Source: DATDAH01 sp963845425 (GTDB lineage: Bacteria > Actinomycetota > Acidimicrobiia > Acidimicrobiales > DATDAH01). From it: a stretch of DNA of 64,000 nucleotides. This document shows, in pieces, positions 48,627 to 57,341 of the stretch (position 1 is the stretch's first letter; every line of letters begins with the position of its first letter). A program made the translations under genes and the position numbers. The stretch lies in contig CAWJSC010000001.1 of NCBI GenBank assembly GCA_963845425.1, forward strand, positions 135,078 to 199,077, written 5' to 3'. Under the pieces are notes generated by a model. It did no database searches, had not been told where the DNA came from, and saw only the letters and a list, made by a program, of their open reading frames with translations.

Positions 48627-51377
48627 TTGCAGTCGTTCCTGCAGTTCCTGATCATCGGCCTCGGGGCGGGGGCCACCTACGCCCTGTTCGCCCAGGGCGC
48701 GGTCCTCATCTACCGCGGGTCCGGCCTGGTCAACTTCGCCCAGGGGGCGATCGGGACCTTCGCCGCCTACATCGCCTTCGTCGAGCTGCAGGACGACCGG
48801 GGTTGGGGGACCTGGCCCGCCATCGCCGTCGCCGTGGTGGCGGCCGGCCTGGCGTCACTGGCGTTCCAGGCGCTGGTCCTCCGGGCCCTGCGCCACGCCG
48901 CGGCGATCGTCCGGGTCATCGCCACGATCGGCCTCCTCGGCCTCCTCCAGGCCATCGTGCTGAAGCGCTACGGCGCCGCCAACCAACCGGTCGAGCCCTA
49001 CCTCCCCGACGACATCTACGACTGGGGCGGCATCACCGTCCAGCAGGAGCGGCTCACCATCGTCGCCATCACGGTCGTCGTGACCGTGGCGCTCTGGGCC
49101 TGGACCCGCTACACCCGGGTCGGTCTGGCCATCAACGCCAGCGCCCAGAACGAGCGGGCGGTGCAGACCCTCGGGTGGTCCCCCGACCGCCTGGCCGCCC
49201 TCACCTGGACGATCGGCGGGATGCTCGGCGGGTTCGCCGCCGTCCTCGCCGCGCCGCTCACCGGCCTGTCGGCGGCCACCTTCACCATCGTGGTCACCGT
49301 CGCCGGCCTGGGGGCGGCCCTGCTCGGCGGCTTCCTCTCGTTCCCGCTGACCCTGCTGGGCGGCCTGATCATCGGCGTCACCGAGGCGATGGCCACGCTG
49401 TACGGCAACGACATCACCGACTTCCTCCACCAGGACCTGATCGCCGGGCTCAACCGCGCGCCGGCGTTCCTCGTGATCTTCCTCGTGGTCGTCGTCCGGG
49501 GTCGGGGCCTGCCCCTGCGCTCGCACATCGCCGAGAGGTTGCCGAGGCTCGGGACCGGCGAGATCAGCATCCGGGCAGTGCTGTTGGCGTCGGCGGTCGT
49601 ACTCGCCCTCCTCTTCGGGGTGATGGACGAGTCGTGGGCTCAGGCCACCTACATCTCGGTCGCCACCGGGGTGATGGTGCTGTCGATCGTGGTCCTCACC
49701 GGGTACGCGGGGCAGATCTCGCTCGCCCAGTGGGCCCTCGCCGGCATCGGCGCCCTGATCGCCGGTCGCTTCGTGCACGCCGACTTCCCCGTCGAGCTCT
49801 CGATCGTCCTCGGCGTCCTGTTGACGATCCCGGTGGGCCTGCTCTTCGCCGTCCCGGCGTTGCGGACCCGCGGCGTGAACCTCGCCGTGGTCACCCTCGG
49901 CCTCGGGTTCATCGTGTCGGAGGTGGTCTTCGCCAACCCCAACTACCTCGGCGAGGCCATCGACGGCGGGACCCGGATCGGCCAGGTGGAGCTGTTCGGG
50001 ATGGAGGTCGACGCCGTCAACCATCCTCACGCCTGGGCGGCGGTCAGCCTCGTCGCCTTCGTGCTGGAGGCGCTGCTCGTCGCCAACCTGCGGCGTTCGC
50101 GCACCGGCCAGCGGCTCATCGCCGTGCGGACGAACGAGCGTGCCGCCGCCTCGCTCGGCATCTCGGTGTTCGGCGTGAAGCTCTACGCCTTCGCCGTCTC
50201 GGCGGGCCTGGCCGCCGTGGCCGGGATCCTGATCGGGTTCCGGGGCCAGCTCATCACCTACACCGAGTTCAACGTCTTCGCCTCGATCAACAGCCTCGGC
50301 TACGCCGTGATCGGCGGCCTCGGGTACGTGCTCGGGGCGGTCTTCGCCGCGCCGAACGCGATCGGCGGTCTCGGTACCCGGGTCATCGAGGACTGGATCG
50401 GCCTCGGGGCGCAGTGGGACCTCATCCTCGGGTCGCTGCTCGTCTTCGTCATCCTGATCGTCCATCAGAACGGCATCGCCGACGTCGCCGTCGCCCACGG
50501 CCGGGGGCTGTGGGAGAAGCTTCACCTGGTGGCGCCACGAGGGGAGCGCGAACCGCTGCCCCGGGCCGAGGTCGAGCCGGTGGCGGGGTCGACGCTCGCC
50601 ATCGAACGACTGACCGTCCGCTTCGGATCGGTGGTGGCGGTCAACGACGTGTCGATGGAGGTCCGCCCCGGGGAGGTCGTCGGCCTGATCGGGCCGAACG
50701 GCGCAGGGAAGACGACCCTCATCGACGCCGTGACCGGCTTCGTGGAGGCGAGCGAGGGGTCGATCTCCCTCGACGACCGCCGCATCGAGCACGTGAACGC
50801 GACGAAGCGGGCCCGCCTCGGGCTGCGGCGCTCGTTCCAGTCCCTCGAGCTGTTCGAGGACGTCAGCGTCGAGGAGAACATCCGGGCCGGAAGCGACCAG
50901 ACCGCGTCGAAGTGGTCGTGGGTGACCGACCTGTTCTGGCCCGGACGTCACGACCTGCCGCCCACCGCGGTGGCCGCGGTGCACGAGTTCGAGCTCGAGC
51001 CGGATCTCGACAAGACCCCCGAAGAGCTGCCGTACGGTCGGCGCCGGCTCGTCGGCATCGCCCGAACGGTGGCGGCGGGGCCGTCGGTGGTCCTGCTGGA
51101 CGAACCCGCGGCCGGCCTCGACGAGACCGAGTCCGCGGATCTGGCCCGCCTCATCCGGCGGCTCGCCGACGAGCGCAACATGGCCGTGCTGCTCGTCGAG
51201 CACGACGTGGGCCTCGTGATGTCGACCTGTGACCGCGTCGTGGTGATCGACTTCGGCCACGTGATCGGCAGCGGCACGCCCGAGGAGATCCGTAGTGACC
51301 CTGCGGTGCGGGAGGCGTACCTCGGTCAAGCCGAGGAGATCGAGGAGATCGAGGAGATCGAGGAGCAGCGCACGTGA
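48627..51377 (+). CDS. LivH-LivM-LivG fusion: two ABC permeases and ATPase in one chain
   Basis: 916 aa. Residues 1-about 290 are a LivH-type permease (SFLQFLIIGLGAGATYALFA, GLVNFAQGAIGTFAAYIAF), about 310-610 a LivM-type permease (ATYISVATGVMVLSIVVLTGY, SLGISVFGVKLYAFAVSAGLAAVAGI), and about 650-905 a LivG-type ATPase with Walker A GPNGAGKTT, degenerate signature LPYGRRRLVGIARTV and Walker B SVVLLDEPAAGLDE. The usual three proteins are fused. TTG 48627 with GGAGG upstream is the start. The extreme C-terminus is a repeat EEIEEIEEIEEQ encoded by 9-bp units. The LivF gene overlaps the stop (GTGA). Confidence 0.88.
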   Translation: MQSFLQFLIIGLGAGATYALFAQGAVLIYRGSGLVNFAQGAIGTFAAYIAFVELQDDRGWGTWPAIAVAVVAAGLASLAFQALVLRALRHAAAIVRVIATIGLLGLLQAIVLKRYGAANQPVEPYLPDDIYDWGGITVQQERLTIVAITVVVTVALWAWTRYTRVGLAINASAQNERAVQTLGWSPDRLAALTWTIGGMLGGFAAVLAAPLTGLSAATFTIVVTVAGLGAALLGGFLSFPLTLLGGLIIGVTEAMATLYGNDITDFLHQDLIAGLNRAPAFLVIFLVVVVRGRGLPLRSHIAERLPRLGTGEISIRAVLLASAVVLALLFGVMDESWAQATYISVATGVMVLSIVVLTGYAGQISLAQWALAGIGALIAGRFVHADFPVELSIVLGVLLTIPVGLLFAVPALRTRGVNLAVVTLGLGFIVSEVVFANPNYLGEAIDGGTRIGQVELFGMEVDAVNHPHAWAAVSLVAFVLEALLVANLRRSRTGQRLIAVRTNERAAASLGISVFGVKLYAFAVSAGLAAVAGILIGFRGQLITYTEFNVFASINSLGYAVIGGLGYVLGAVFAAPNAIGGLGTRVIEDWIGLGAQWDLILGSLLVFVILIVHQNGIADVAVAHGRGLWEKLHLVAPRGEREPLPRAEVEPVAGSTLAIERLTVRFGSVVAVNDVSMEVRPGEVVGLIGPNGAGKTTLIDAVTGFVEASEGSISLDDRRIEHVNATKRARLGLRRSFQSLELFEDVSVEENIRAGSDQTASKWSWVTDLFWPGRHDLPPTAVAAVHEFELEPDLDKTPEELPYGRRRLVGIARTVAAGPSVVLLDEPAAGLDETESADLARLIRRLADERNMAVLLVEHDVGLVMSTCDRVVVIDFGHVIGSGTPEEIRSDPAVREAYLGQAEEIEEIEEIEEQRT
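51333..51367 (+). repeat. 9-bp tandem repeat in the fusion gene tail
   Basis: GAGGAGATC three times plus a partial unit (51333-51367), coding for EEI repeats at the C-terminus. A length-variable acidic tail is likely. Confidence 0.8.
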
Positions 51378-52096
51378 CCGACACGCTCATCGAGGCGCGG
51401 GGCCTGTCGGCCGGCTACGGCCGGATGGCCGTCGTCCGCGAGGTGGACCTGCGCGTCGACGCGGGGGAGGTGGTCGCCCTCATCGGGGCGAACGGCGCCG
51501 GCAAGACGACCACGCTGCTCACCCTCGCCGGCGAGCTGGCCCCGCTCGAAGGGGAGATCCGGTTCATGGGGGAGCCGACCCGGTCACCGATGCACGTGCG
51601 GTGCCGGAACGGTCTCGGCTACGTGACCGAGGAGCGGTCGGTGATCATGAACATGTCGGTCGCCGAGAACCTGAAGCTGGCCTCCGTCCCCCCGACGGTC
51701 GCCTTCGGGTACTTCCCTGCGCTCGAGAGCATCATGGACCGCCGCGCCGGGCTCTGTTCCGGAGGTGAGCAGCAGATGCTGTCGCTGGCGCGAGCCCTCG
51801 GTCGTCACCCGAAGGTGCTGCTGGCCGACGAGCTGTCCCTCGGTTTGGCCCCGATCATCGTGGCCAACCTCCTCCAGACCGTCCGCGACGCGGCCAAGGA
51901 GCGAGGGGTGGGTGTGCTGGTCGTCGAGCAGCACGTCCGCCAGGCGCTCAAGGTCGCCGATCGCGTCTATGTGATGGAGCGCGGGCGGATCGTCCTGAGC
52001 GGGACCTCCGACGAGGTGGTCGGCCAACTGGACAAGATCGAAGCCGCCTACCTCTCCACCGGCGAAGTGAGCAGTGCCGAGCCAGACGGAACGTGA
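51374..52096 (+). CDS. ABC transporter ATPase, LivF type
   Basis: 240 aa. Walker A GANGAGKTT, signature CSGGEQQMLSLARAL, Walker B KVLLADELSLGLAP, H-loop VEQHV. Second ATPase of the LIV-type importer, pairing with the ATPase domain of the preceding fusion protein. The hexapeptide LGLAP in place of the usual D-loop is normal for LivF. GTG 51374, overlapping the previous stop. Confidence 0.92.
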   Translation: MTDTLIEARGLSAGYGRMAVVREVDLRVDAGEVVALIGANGAGKTTTLLTLAGELAPLEGEIRFMGEPTRSPMHVRCRNGLGYVTEERSVIMNMSVAENLKLASVPPTVAFGYFPALESIMDRRAGLCSGGEQQMLSLARALGRHPKVLLADELSLGLAPIIVANLLQTVRDAAKERGVGVLVVEQHVRQALKVADRVYVMERGRIVLSGTSDEVVGQLDKIEAAYLSTGEVSSAEPDGT

Positions 52097-52239
52097 GACG
52101 GAGGCCCTGGAGGCCTACTGCGGGTACGAGGACCAGCGCACGAAGTGCCAGCATCCCTCCTCGCCTCGACCGCCCCTGACCAGCGCGAGTTCATCGGGCC
52201 GGCGTCGTTCGGGCGATCCGACCACCGAGGCAGGGAAGA

Positions 52240-52264
52240 AACATCTAGAGGTATGGCCTATCGT
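52240..52264 (+). promoter_or_regulatory. Palindrome B2 and leaderless promoter of the SDR-P450 operon
   Basis: AACATCTAGAGGTA (52240-52253), then TATCGT (52259-52264) 6 bases before GTG 52271. The site matches B3 at 12 of 14 positions and B1 in the same frame. Confidence 0.6.
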
Positions 52265-52270
52265 GGGGGC

Positions 52271-53104
52271 GTGAACCTGGACGGCAAGGTGACGGTGATC
52301 ACGGGCGGTGGTGGTGGGCTCGGCGCCGCCCTCGGGAAGGTGTTCGCCCAGGCCGGCACGGGGGTGGCCGCGCTCGACATCGACGAGGCTGCGGCGGGGC
52401 GGACGGCCGCCGAGCTGGCCGAGACGTTCGGCGTGCCGACGACCTCGTTGCGGGTCGACGTCGCCGATGCCGACTCGATCGAGGCGGCCGCCCAACACGT
52501 CGAGGCGGCCCTCGGCGGCTGCGACGTCCTGTGCGCCAACGTCGGTGTCCAGCAGTTCGGGGCCATCGACCGCCTCACCGACGAGGAGTGGTCGTGGGTG
52601 CTGCAGGTCAACGTGCTCGGCACCGTGCGCACCGTCCGGGCGTTCCTCCCGCAGATCCGGGCCCGAAGCGGGTTCCGGCGGATCGTCCTGACCGCGTCCT
52701 CCAGCGTGCTCGCCCCGGCCGTGCGCTTGGGCGCCTACCAGACGAGCAAGTTCGCCGTGATGGGCTTCGGGGAGACCCTGCGCGAAGAGCTCGCCGACGA
52801 GGGCATCGGGGTGACGCTGCTCTATCCGGGCGGGATGATGACCGGGCACCTCGACAGCAGCGAGCGAGCCCGGCCGGCCGACCTTGTCGCGACCGGCGCG
52901 GAGGACGACGACCTCACGACGATGCTCGAGCACCGGCCGATGGGCGCGGACGACGTGGTGATGCCCGATCACGCCGTCCGCAACCTCCTCGCCGATCTCG
53001 AGGCCGACGAGCCGTACTGCCTCACCCACGGCAGTCACCGGCCCGTGTACGAAGCGCGCCGGGCGGCGATGGATGCCGCCTTCGACCGGATGCAGGGCTC
53101 ATGA
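52271..53104 (+). CDS. Short-chain dehydrogenase/reductase
   Basis: 277 aa. Cofactor loop TGGGGGLGAALG, CANVGVQQFG in place of NNAG, catalytic YQTSKFAVMGFGETL. The long C-terminus (DDLTTMLEHRPMGADDVVMPDHAVRNLLADLEADEPYCLTHG) is typical of the classical NAD(H) SDRs annotated as steroid or alcohol dehydrogenases. GTG 52271 is preferred because of the TATCGT box; the in-frame ATG 52253 sits inside the palindrome. Its ATGA stop overlaps the NTF2-like gene. Confidence 0.86.
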   Translation: MNLDGKVTVITGGGGGLGAALGKVFAQAGTGVAALDIDEAAAGRTAAELAETFGVPTTSLRVDVADADSIEAAAQHVEAALGGCDVLCANVGVQQFGAIDRLTDEEWSWVLQVNVLGTVRTVRAFLPQIRARSGFRRIVLTASSSVLAPAVRLGAYQTSKFAVMGFGETLREELADEGIGVTLLYPGGMMTGHLDSSERARPADLVATGAEDDDLTTMLEHRPMGADDVVMPDHAVRNLLADLEADEPYCLTHGSHRPVYEARRAAMDAAFDRMQGS

Positions 53105-53544
53105 CCAACCAGGACGACCAGCTCCGAGTGCTCGTCGACATCGAGGCGATCAAGCGGCTGAAGGCCCGGTACTTCCGGCACATGGATCGCAAGGACTGGG
53201 ACGCCTGGGGCCAGGTCTTCGCCGAGGACGCCGTGCTCGAGGTGCCCGAGGTGGACATGGTCCTGACCGGCCGGGAGGAGATCGTGGCCTCGGTCAGCGG
53301 CTCCCTGGTCGGCGCCCAGACCGTGCACCACGGCCACATGCCCGAGATCGAGCTCACTGGCCCGGACACCGCCACGGGCGTCTGGGCCATGGCCGACTAT
53401 GTCGAGTGGCCCCAGGCCGAGGGCGAGGCCCGGGTGGGGCTCAAGGGCTACGGCCACTACGTGGAGGCGTACACCCGCGCCGACGGCGAATGGCGCATCG
53501 CCCGCAGCCGCCTCGAGCGACTCCGCGTCGACCCACTGACGTGA
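53101..53544 (+). CDS. NTF2/SnoaL-like protein
   Basis: 147 aa. DIEAIKRLKARYFRHMDRKDWDAWGQVFAEDAVLEV is the diagnostic helix-strand start of SnoaL_4, with TVHHGHMPEIEL and YVEWPQAEGE strands and the end WRIARSRLERLRVDPLT. Polyketide cyclase, isomerase or dehydratase-type activity is possible. ATG overlaps the SDR stop; the next gene overlaps its own stop (GTGA), so SDR-NTF2-P450 are translated as a unit. Confidence 0.78.
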   Translation: MTNQDDQLRVLVDIEAIKRLKARYFRHMDRKDWDAWGQVFAEDAVLEVPEVDMVLTGREEIVASVSGSLVGAQTVHHGHMPEIELTGPDTATGVWAMADYVEWPQAEGEARVGLKGYGHYVEAYTRADGEWRIARSRLERLRVDPLT

Positions 53545-54833
53545 CCACCGTCTGGGCCGAGACGCCGTCGATCCCGCCCGCCGGGGCCCGCCTGGTGGCG
53601 GACCTCGTTGACGTCGACTTGGCCGTGGGCCGGCCGTTCATCGCCGGCGTGCCCCACGATGCCTTCGACGTGCTCCGTCGCAACGGCGGCATCGCCTGGC
53701 ACGTCGAGCCCCCCGCGGCCGGGATGCTGGGCGACAACCCGATGCTCCAGTTCGTCGACAGCCCCGGGTTCTGGGTCGTCACCTCCCATGCGCTCGTGAG
53801 CGAGGTCGACCGGGACCAGGAGCGCTTCTCCTCCGAGGCCGGAGGCACGTCGGTGCCCTCGATGACCGAGGACAGCCTGGCCCTGTTCCGCCAGATGATG
53901 CTCAACATGGACCACCCCCGGCACACCCGGCTCCGGCGGATTCTGCAGCCGGTCTTCACCCCCAGGTCCATCGAGCGGCTGCGGGGCTCCATCGAGGAGA
54001 ACGCCCGGGAGATCGTCGCTGACCTCGAGGGTGACATCGACCTGGTCACGACGGTCTCGGCGGAGATGCCGCTGCGGGTGTTGGCCGACCTGTTCGGGAT
54101 GCCCCGGGAGGACCGCCGGCTGATCTTCCAGTGGAGCAACGCCCTGATGGGGGCGGACAACCCGGGAGCGGAGCAGCACGCCGCGGACTCCATGGAGGCG
54201 ATGGCCGGGATGATGGCCTACGGCCTGGCGATGGCCGAGGACCGGCGGGCCGATCCCCAGGACGACATCGTCAGCCGGATCGTCAATGCGGAGGTGGACG
54301 GCGAGCGGCTCACCGACGACGAGTTCCAGATGTTCTGGCTCCTCCTCGTCGTCGCCGGCAACGAGACGACGCGCAACGCCGTGAGTGGGTCGGTGCTCGC
54401 CCTGCACGAGCACGGCCTCTGGTCGTGGATGGCGGAGCACCCCGAGCACGACGCGACGGCCATCGAGGAGCTGCTCCGGTATGTCTCGCCGGTCCACCAG
54501 TTCCGGCGCACCGCGACGCGGGACCTCGAGCTCGGGGACCAGCAGGTCCGGGCGGGGGACAAGGTCGTCATCTGGTTCGGCGCCGCCAACCGGGACCCCG
54601 AGGTGTTCGCCGACCCGCACGGCCTCGATCTGGAGCGCGACCCGAATCCGCACGTCGCCTTCGGGGTCGGTCCCCACTTCTGCCTCGGCGCGCACCTCGC
54701 CCGGCTCGAGATGTCCGCGATGCTGCGCCACCTGCTCGACCGGGCCCCGGGCCTGGCGGTGACGGGGGAGCCCTCCCGGGTGGCCTCCAACTTCATCAAC
54801 GGGGTGGCGCACCTCCCGGTGCGGGTCAGATGA
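53541..54833 (+). CDS. Cytochrome P450 (CYP125/CYP124-like)
   Basis: 430 aa. LNMDHPRHTRLRRILQPVFTPRSIERL resembles the C-helix of CYP125/CYP142-type sterol side-chain hydroxylases. I-helix VVAGNETTRNAVSG, ExxR in EELLRYVSP, heme loop FGVGPHFCLGAHLAR with Cys381, and the ending SRVASNFINGVAHLPVRV also fits that family. Terminal hydroxylation of a branched side chain is a plausible activity, not shown. GTG 53541. Confidence 0.9.
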   Translation: MTTVWAETPSIPPAGARLVADLVDVDLAVGRPFIAGVPHDAFDVLRRNGGIAWHVEPPAAGMLGDNPMLQFVDSPGFWVVTSHALVSEVDRDQERFSSEAGGTSVPSMTEDSLALFRQMMLNMDHPRHTRLRRILQPVFTPRSIERLRGSIEENAREIVADLEGDIDLVTTVSAEMPLRVLADLFGMPREDRRLIFQWSNALMGADNPGAEQHAADSMEAMAGMMAYGLAMAEDRRADPQDDIVSRIVNAEVDGERLTDDEFQMFWLLLVVAGNETTRNAVSGSVLALHEHGLWSWMAEHPEHDATAIEELLRYVSPVHQFRRTATRDLELGDQQVRAGDKVVIWFGAANRDPEVFADPHGLDLERDPNPHVAFGVGPHFCLGAHLARLEMSAMLRHLLDRAPGLAVTGEPSRVASNFINGVAHLPVRVR

Positions 54834-54912
54834 CCGTCCGCCGAACAGCGATCACCGGGGCCCGCTGTGGCACACGGGTACCGTCGTCCCGACGAGCGAG
54901 AACGAGGGACCC

Positions 54913-55701
54913 ATGGCCAGGCCGTCCGGCGCCGTGAGCCCGCAGGGCCCCAGCGGGGCGCCACGGGCGAAGCGGGAGAAGCCGCAGCAGATCGCGGATG
55001 AGATCCGCCGGCTCATCATCGAGGGCCGGCTGGTGGAGGGCGAGCTGCTGGGCCACGAGCCGGAGCTCATCGAGCGCTTCGGTGTGTCGCGCCCGTCGCT
55101 GCGGGAGGCGCTGCGCATCCTCGAGGCCGAAGGGCTGATCACCGTCGTCCGGGGCGTGCACGGCGGTGTCCGGATCCACCAGCCCGACCACCGCCAGGCG
55201 GCGCGCACCGCGGCCTTGGTCCTCCAGGCCCGCAACGTGCCCCTGGCCGACGTCTTCGAGGCCCGCACGATCATCGAGCCCGCCGCTGTCCGCAGCGTCG
55301 CCCAGGGCCGTGGTCGCATGGCGGCGGCGAAGGAGCTCCGCGCGCTCATCGCCGATCAGGAGGAGGTCATCGACGACCCCGACGCCTTCGGGAAGGTCAA
55401 TGTCCTCTTCCACGAGAAGCTGGTCAGCTTGGCGGGCAACCAGACGCTGACGGTCCTCGTCGAGATGTTGAACGAGGTCGTCACCCGGGCCGTGACCGCG
55501 GTGAGCCACGCCGAGGCCGACGGGGACTCGGTCGCCACCCGTCGGCGGGGCATCAGCTCCCAACGGCGGCTGGCCACACTCATCGCGGACGGTGACGCCG
55601 AGGCGGCCGAGGCCCACTGGCGGACCCACATGGGCGTCGTCGGCCGGGTCATGCTGGGTCAGCAGGCGAAGACCGTCGTCGACCTCCTGGACCACTACTG
55701 A
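54913..55701 (+). CDS. GntR family transcriptional regulator, FadR/FCD type
   Basis: 262 aa. Winged HTH in about residues 25-92 (PQQIADEIRRLIIEGRLVEGELLGHEPELIERFGVSRPSLREALRILEAEGLI), FCD ligand domain after it with the metal-type region EARTIIEPAAVRS, VLFHEKLVSLAGN and WRTHMGVVGRV. It probably senses an acid or acyl-CoA. ATG 54913 with GAGGGA. Three similar palindromes (47166, 52240, 55710) flank it and are its likely operators. Confidence 0.88.
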   Translation: MARPSGAVSPQGPSGAPRAKREKPQQIADEIRRLIIEGRLVEGELLGHEPELIERFGVSRPSLREALRILEAEGLITVVRGVHGGVRIHQPDHRQAARTAALVLQARNVPLADVFEARTIIEPAAVRSVAQGRGRMAAAKELRALIADQEEVIDDPDAFGKVNVLFHEKLVSLAGNQTLTVLVEMLNEVVTRAVTAVSHAEADGDSVATRRRGISSQRRLATLIADGDAEAAEAHWRTHMGVVGRVMLGQQAKTVVDLLDHY

Positions 55702-55707
55702 TTCCGA

Positions 55708-55736
55708 TTAACCTCTAGAGGTTTTAGGAGTAGGCT
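55708..55736 (+). promoter_or_regulatory. Palindrome B3 and leaderless promoter of the second DUF35-thiolase pair
   Basis: TTAACC (55708-55713), 17-bp spacer, TAGGCT (55731-55736), 6 bases to ATG 55743. AACCTCTAGAGGTT (55710-55723), a perfect 14-bp palindrome, covers the -35 region. Confidence 0.75.
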
Positions 55737-55742
55737 GACCCC

Positions 55743-56177
55743 ATGCAGAAGCCCCTCGCCGATGTGTTCACCTGGCCCGACGAGCACCCTCAGCTGATCG
55801 GCAGCCGATGCGACGACTGCGGGGCGACGACGTTCCCCGTGCAGTCCCGTTGCCCGCGGTGTAGCCACACGGCGATGGCGGAGCTGCGGTTGCCCCGGCA
55901 GGGGACGCTGGTGTCCTGGACGACGCAGGGGTTCCCTCCGGTGCTGCCCTATGCCGGTGACCCGACGGGCGCGTCGTTCGAGCCCTTCGGGGTGGGGCTG
56001 GTGCAGCTGGGCGACGTCGTCCGGGTGGAGTCGCGGCTGACCGAGAGCGATCCGGCCAGACTCGAGTTCGGCATGGACGTCGAGCTGGCGATCGTCCCCT
56101 TTTACGTCGACGACGAAGGTGACGAGATCATGACCTTCGCCTTCGCGCCCGTCGCGGGCGCGGCCGAGAGCAACTGA
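55743..56177 (+). CDS. DUF35 zinc-ribbon/OB-fold protein (thiolase partner)
   Basis: 144 aa. Zinc ribbon Cys23, Cys26, Cys37, Cys40, OB fold ending AIVPFYVDDEGDEIMTFAFAPVAG. Close paralogue of the 32977 protein. Predicted to stabilise or dock with the thiolase encoded 10 bp downstream. Likely under GntR control via B3. Confidence 0.88.
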   Translation: MQKPLADVFTWPDEHPQLIGSRCDDCGATTFPVQSRCPRCSHTAMAELRLPRQGTLVSWTTQGFPPVLPYAGDPTGASFEPFGVGLVQLGDVVRVESRLTESDPARLEFGMDVELAIVPFYVDDEGDEIMTFAFAPVAGAAESN

Positions 56178-56187
56178 GGAGGCGAAG

Positions 56188-57333
56188 ATGAACGACGTCG
56201 CCATCATCGGGGTCGGCCTCCACCCGTTCGGTCGGTTCGGTGACAAGACCGCGTTCGCCATGGGGGCCGACGCCGTCGAACTGGCCCTCACCGACGCGGA
56301 GGTCGACTGGAAGGACGTCCAGTGCGCCTTCGGCGGGAGCTGGGAGGTGGCCCAGACCGACCCGCTCACCGGCCTGCTCGGCCTGACCGGCATCCCCTTC
56401 ATGAACGTGTTCAACGCCTGTGCCACCGGGGCGGCCACGATCCAGCAGGCGGCCAACGCCATCGTCGCGGGCGTCGCTGATGTCGCGGTGGCCGTGGGCA
56501 TGGACAAGCACCCGCGGGGCTCGTTCAAGGTGGACCCCACCCTGACCAACGTCCCGGCGTGGTACGGCGACAACGGCCAGTTCGTCACCACGAAGTTCTT
56601 CGGGATGAAGATCAACCGGTACCTGCACGACCACGGCATCCCGGTGGAGACCCTGGCCAAGGTGGCGGCGAAGAACTACCGCAACGGCGTGCTCAACCCG
56701 AAGGCCTTCCGGCGGGCGGCGGTCAGCGAGGAGGACATCCTCGCTTCGCCGGTCCTGAACCATCCCCTCACCCAGTACATGTTCTGCGCGCCCGACGAAG
56801 GCGCCGCGGCCGTCGTGCTGTGCCGGGCCGACCTGGCCCGCCGCTACACCGAGACGCCCGTCCACGTGAAGGCGACGGCTATCCGCTCGCGCAACTACGG
56901 CGCCTACGAGGTCAACACCACCTGGGCCGCCGTCGAGGAGGACGTCGCCCCCACCGTCTACGCGTCACGGGCCGCCTACGAGGAGGCGGGGATCGGTCCC
57001 GAGGACGTCGACGTGATCCAGCTCCAGGACACCGACGCCGGGGCGGAGGTCATCCACATGGCCGAGAACGGGTTCTGCGCCGACGGGGAGCAGGAGCAGC
57101 TGCTGGCCGACGGGGCGACCGAGATCGACGGCCCGATGCCGGTGAACACCGATGGCGGCCTGATCGCCAACGGTGAGCCGATCGGTGCGTCGGGCCTCCG
57201 CCAGATCCACGAGCTGGTCCTCCAGCTGCGCGGCCAGGCCGGCGAACGCCAGGTGCCGGGCGACCCGGCGGTCGGCTACGCCCAGGTCTACGGCGCGCCC
57301 GGCACCGCCGCCGTCACGATCCTCTCGCGCTGA
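56188..57333 (+). CDS. Thiolase-fold protein (SCP2/Ltp type)
   Basis: 381 aa. Cys78 kept (FNACATGAATIQQAAN), Glu330 in place of the GHP histidine (NGEPIGASG), Tyr368 instead of the C-terminal cysteine (YGAPGTAA), exactly as in the 33404 paralogue. Therefore a non-thiolytic C-C lyase or synthase role is more likely than true thiolysis. Ribosome site GAGGAGG before ATG 56188. Followed 8 bp later by the acyl-CoA ligase. Confidence 0.87.
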   Translation: MNDVAIIGVGLHPFGRFGDKTAFAMGADAVELALTDAEVDWKDVQCAFGGSWEVAQTDPLTGLLGLTGIPFMNVFNACATGAATIQQAANAIVAGVADVAVAVGMDKHPRGSFKVDPTLTNVPAWYGDNGQFVTTKFFGMKINRYLHDHGIPVETLAKVAAKNYRNGVLNPKAFRRAAVSEEDILASPVLNHPLTQYMFCAPDEGAAAVVLCRADLARRYTETPVHVKATAIRSRNYGAYEVNTTWAAVEEDVAPTVYASRAAYEEAGIGPEDVDVIQLQDTDAGAEVIHMAENGFCADGEQEQLLADGATEIDGPMPVNTDGGLIANGEPIGASGLRQIHELVLQLRGQAGERQVPGDPAVGYAQVYGAPGTAAVTILSR

Positions 57334-57341
57334 CGGCCCGC

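Noticed and set aside
48620..51329. 870- and 824-codon frames overlapping the permease fusion
   Set aside because: They lie in other frames of the fusion gene, are Arg/Pro/Gly- or Gly/Asp/Val-rich and lack any motif.
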